Below are positions 43,294 to 45,243 of a stretch of 45,243 nt of DNA, piece by piece. The notes beneath the pieces were generated by a model, which was not told the origin of the DNA, did no database searches, and saw only the letters and a program-made list of their open reading frames with translations. This DNA is from Acidobacteriota bacterium (lineage in GTDB: Bacteria; Actinomycetota; AC-67). The stretch spans positions 76,155 to 121,397 of the forward strand of contig JACQXY010000010.1 of the NCBI GenBank assembly GCA_016208485.1, in the 5' to 3' direction. Position numbers and translations under genes: made by a program. Numbering within the stretch: position 1 is the first letter of the stretch; every line of letters begins with the position of its first letter.

Positions 43294-43308
43294 GGGGCTC
43301 GTGTAGCG
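43294..43308. repeat. 15-bp direct repeat, right copy
   Basis: GGGGCTCGTGTAGCG, identical to 42398-42412. It sits just upstream of the toxin start and is outside any other gene. Confidence 0.45.
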
Positions 43309-43530
43309 GGCCTACGGATTCCTCAGGCAAGCGTCGCGGTCGTCTACGTTGCGAAGGCGAACCCCGCCCGGGATCCGTTCGAAGGTGAAGCGCAGCCGGC
43401 GGCCGGCCCGCTCCTCCGAGATCCCGTCCGGATCAGTTGCACGGCATCGGCGCGACCGGGGCAACGTTCTCACGGGACTCCGCGCGCGTCCAGCCCGGGA
43501 GATTCGGGAAGACCGGCGCGAGCGCGCCGG
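43309..43530. other. Gap of 222 bp with no supported gene
   Basis: A short minus-strand frame at about 43428-43312 reads GISEERAGRRLRFTFERIPG then VRLRNVDDRDACLRNP and a stop. It looks protein-like but has no start and no upstream continuation in frame, so it may be a gene fragment. Nothing else was recognised. Confidence 0.3.
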
Positions 43531-44703
43531 CTAGAACATCTCCTCGACCCAGGGGGGGCGGCCCGCGAGCATTCCCTCGAGCGCCTCGATCGTGCGGTCG
43601 TCGGCTTCGAGCCGGCCGGTGCGCGCGGCGTCGCGCGCGCCGAGCATGCCGGTCCAGATCGCGGCAAGCGCTCCCGCGTCGGCTCGCGCCGCGGCCGAGG
43701 AAGCCGAAGTCACCTTCGCGCGGCCGTCCGACACTTCGATCCTCCACGGCCCTGCGTTCTCCGGCAGCGTCTGGTCCTCGACCGCGAGGTCGAACGAGGC
43801 GTGCGCGTCGGGGCGGAAGCCTCGCGCCTCGAAGGCCGCCGGCAGGTCCACCAGGCGCGTCATGAGGCGGAACGACCACTCCGGCCGGCCGTCCTGCTCG
43901 GTCATCAGGTTCACGAGCGGGTCGGCCGGCGGGCCGAACCAGATGAGGTCGTTTCCGAGCGAACGGTGACGCCCCGCGAGCGCGAGGAGTGAGCGCCCCG
44001 CCTCGCGCGTGCACCACGACAGGTGGGAGCACGTGAGGTCGTAGCGATAGCGCGACTCCTTGGAGGGCTCCTGGACGAAGACGATCGCGCCGGTCACCCG
44101 TCCGCGCTCGCGCACGAGGTACCGGTAGACCTCCTGGTCGCCGTGCGCCCTGAGGATGCCGGCCCACCAGAGCGGCGTCCGCACGATCGGTCCCTCCATG
44201 CCCTCGACCGAGGCGCGGTAGCAGGCATCGACGTCGGGCAGCGCGCCGTCGTCCCACGGCTCCGGGTCGAGCGCGCCGTCGCGCGGGAGCGACCGGAGCG
44301 GAGCGCGGTACATCGTGCGCGCGGCAGCGTACTCGTAGCCGCAGCGACGGTAGATCGGAACCGTCGCCGGGTACAGGCTCGAGATCGGCGTGCCCGCAGC
44401 GCGCAACTCGCGCAGCGTCTCGGCGACGAGGGTCTCGGCGACCCCGCGGCCCCGCGCCTCGGCGGCGACCGCGACCGAGGCGATCGCCCCGCAGGGCACC
44501 GCGCGCCCCCCGAAGAGCTGAGACACCTGGGTGATACGCAGCGCCGCGAGGATCTCGCCCCGCTCCTCGACGACGCGGATCTCGGAGGGTGGGAGGGAGC
44601 GGATGAAGTCGCGCCCCGAGGGTGGAACGTTGAACGACTGCGCCTCGATCGCCACGAAGCGCTCGAGGTCGTCCTCGCGCGCGGGGCGAACTTCGAGGCT
44701 CAA
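43531..44703 (-). CDS. Eis-like GNAT N-acetyltransferase
   Basis: The product is 390 aa from TTG 44703, with GGAGGC 5-6 nt upstream. The N-terminal GNAT domain has the acetyl-CoA loop IASVAVAAEARGRGVAETLV (V-x-x-x-RGRG) and SLYPATVPIYRRCGYEYA with the conserved Tyr. A second GNAT-like domain and a C-terminal sterol-carrier-like domain follow. The chain ends EMF, keeping the C-terminal aromatic carboxylate that acts in catalysis in mycobacterial Eis. The three-domain length matches Eis. Characterised Eis proteins acetylate amines of aminoglycosides or proteins; the natural substrate here is unknown. No partner gene is evident. Confidence 0.85.
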   Translation of the reverse strand: MSLEVRPAREDDLERFVAIEAQSFNVPPSGRDFIRSLPPSEIRVVEERGEILAALRITQVSQLFGGRAVPCGAIASVAVAAEARGRGVAETLVAETLRELRAAGTPISSLYPATVPIYRRCGYEYAAARTMYRAPLRSLPRDGALDPEPWDDGALPDVDACYRASVEGMEGPIVRTPLWWAGILRAHGDQEVYRYLVRERGRVTGAIVFVQEPSKESRYRYDLTCSHLSWCTREAGRSLLALAGRHRSLGNDLIWFGPPADPLVNLMTEQDGRPEWSFRLMTRLVDLPAAFEARGFRPDAHASFDLAVEDQTLPENAGPWRIEVSDGRAKVTSASSAAARADAGALAAIWTGMLGARDAARTGRLEADDRTIEALEGMLAGRPPWVEEMF

Positions 44704-44793
44704 GGCCGCCTCCGCGCTCCGCTCACGCCTCGCTCCGCGGCGTGGTCGTCGCCCCCGGTCACCGCCGCCCCTGCCCTGCCGTCGTGGCCCCGG

Positions 44794-44937
44794 TCACGCC
44801 TCGCTCCCGTCCTTCTCGTCCTCGCGTGCCTCCTCCTCGTCGAGCTGCTGGCCGCACGAGGGGCACGTGAAGAGCTGGAGGATCTCGGAGAAATCGTCGG
44901 GTCCGAGCGCGGTGCCACAACCCGGGCAGCGTGCCAT
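44794..44937 (-). CDS. Small zinc-ribbon protein
   Basis: The product is 47 aa from ATG 44937, with GAGGGGG 5 nt upstream. It has two C-x-x-C pairs, MARCPGCGTALGPDD and LFTCPSCGQQLDE, forming a rubredoxin-like zinc knuckle, and an acidic tail (EEEAREDEKDGSEA). It lies 90 bp upstream of the Eis-like gene in the same direction. No specific function is assigned. Confidence 0.65.
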   Translation of the reverse strand: MARCPGCGTALGPDDFSEILQLFTCPSCGQQLDEEEAREDEKDGSEA

Positions 44938-45081
44938 GGGATCCCCCTCTCTAGCCTGCGCGGCGTCGCCGACGCTTGCGACCATACCACCGCGCGCGCC
45001 GGGGGATGGACTTGATTCCAAGGGGCCTGCGCCGGGAGAGGGGGACTCCCGGCGCATGAGCTTCGATGAGGCGCCGGCGGG

Positions 45082-45216
45082 TCAGCGGGCGCGCGGGCGG
45101 CGGTCGCGGTCGGTCGCCGCGACCACGATTGCGCGCGGCTCTCGCTTGGGCGCGCTGAAGGCGAACAAGATGATCGCGCAGAGCACTCCGAGAATGATCC
45201 AGCCGTCGATCGACAT
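45082..45216 (-). CDS. Small single-pass membrane protein
   Basis: The product is 44 aa from ATG 45216, with GGAGG 6 nt upstream. One hydrophobic helix (GWIILGVLCAIILFAFSA, residues about 5-22) is followed by a basic tail (KREPRAIVV, then RDRDRRPRAR-like residues), predicted inside. No family recognised. The good ribosome site and helix support a real gene. Confidence 0.5.
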   Translation of the reverse strand: MSIDGWIILGVLCAIILFAFSAPKREPRAIVVAATDRDRRPRAR

Positions 45217-45243
45217 CGGCCACCTCCGCGCCCGCCCGGCTCA

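Noticed and set aside
43433..44257. Minus-strand frame ending VAPVAPMPCN, overlapping the acetyltransferase
   Set aside because: It is a frame-shifted reading of the Eis-like gene and its downstream gap. The translation is Arg-rich and motif-free over the gene.

Overview
The window is about 70% GC and carries genes on both strands with short gaps and many overlapping starts and stops. Families typical of Actinomycetota are frequent: a choice-of-anchor P type secreted domain, an Eis-like acetyltransferase, large STAND ATPases fused to cyclase-type domains, and an aspartokinase with an internal start. Several genes also have a TANNNT -10 box 6-8 nt before the start codon, the leaderless layout common in high-GC actinobacteria. 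I infer a deep-branching, non-streptomycete actinobacterium or a neighbouring phylum. The sequence has no rRNA or other marker that settles this. No tRNA, rRNA, CRISPR array or insertion sequence was recognised.

Layout. (1) 1-4853, minus: the start of a giant secreted protein with 12 Ig-like repeats and RCC1 repeats, cut by the window edge. (2) 4924-8673: two copies of a DUF3237-like gene unit, one decayed, each preceded by the same 43-bp palindrome. Between them lie a LexA-type HTH protein without a peptidase and an AbiEi/AbiEii (type IV) toxin-antitoxin pair. (3) 8763-16983, plus: four secreted proteins in a row: Kelch+FN3, a propeller with choice-of-anchor P, a frameshifted propeller with a Ca-binding TSP3-like stalk, and a GH114-type glycosidase. 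(4) 17048-18893: an AAA/DUF4143 ATPase whose start codon sits in the centre of a perfect palindrome, then an RHH/RelE toxin-antitoxin pair. (5) 18931-27323, minus: a translationally coupled operon of three PD40-propeller secreted proteins, two of which end in a SGNH-like domain lacking its catalytic residues, followed by a STAND ATPase lacking its expected N-terminal domain. (6) 27772-39313: a signalling cluster with a STAND-TPR protein carrying a decayed cyclase domain, a SulP transporter with STAS and cyclic-nucleotide-binding domains, a kinase-cyclase-STAND-TPR fusion, an FHA-LuxR regulator and an MFS exporter. (7) 39380-42410, plus: a PlsY-like protein, aspartokinase and aspartate-semialdehyde dehydrogenase. 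(8) 42481-43266: a tail-to-tail XRE antitoxin and HigB-like toxin, flanked by a 15-bp direct repeat of the asd 3' end. (9) An Eis-like acetyltransferase and two small proteins.

The most original part is region 6 with region 5. Three related STAND ATPases are present. One carries an apparently competent class III cyclase and a kinase-like domain, and lies tail to tail, 8 bp away, with a transporter bearing a cyclic-nucleotide-binding domain. This suggests a local cyclic-nucleotide circuit in which a sensor makes the nucleotide and a gated anion transporter reads it. That link is inference. The domain calls rest on motifs read directly from the translations.
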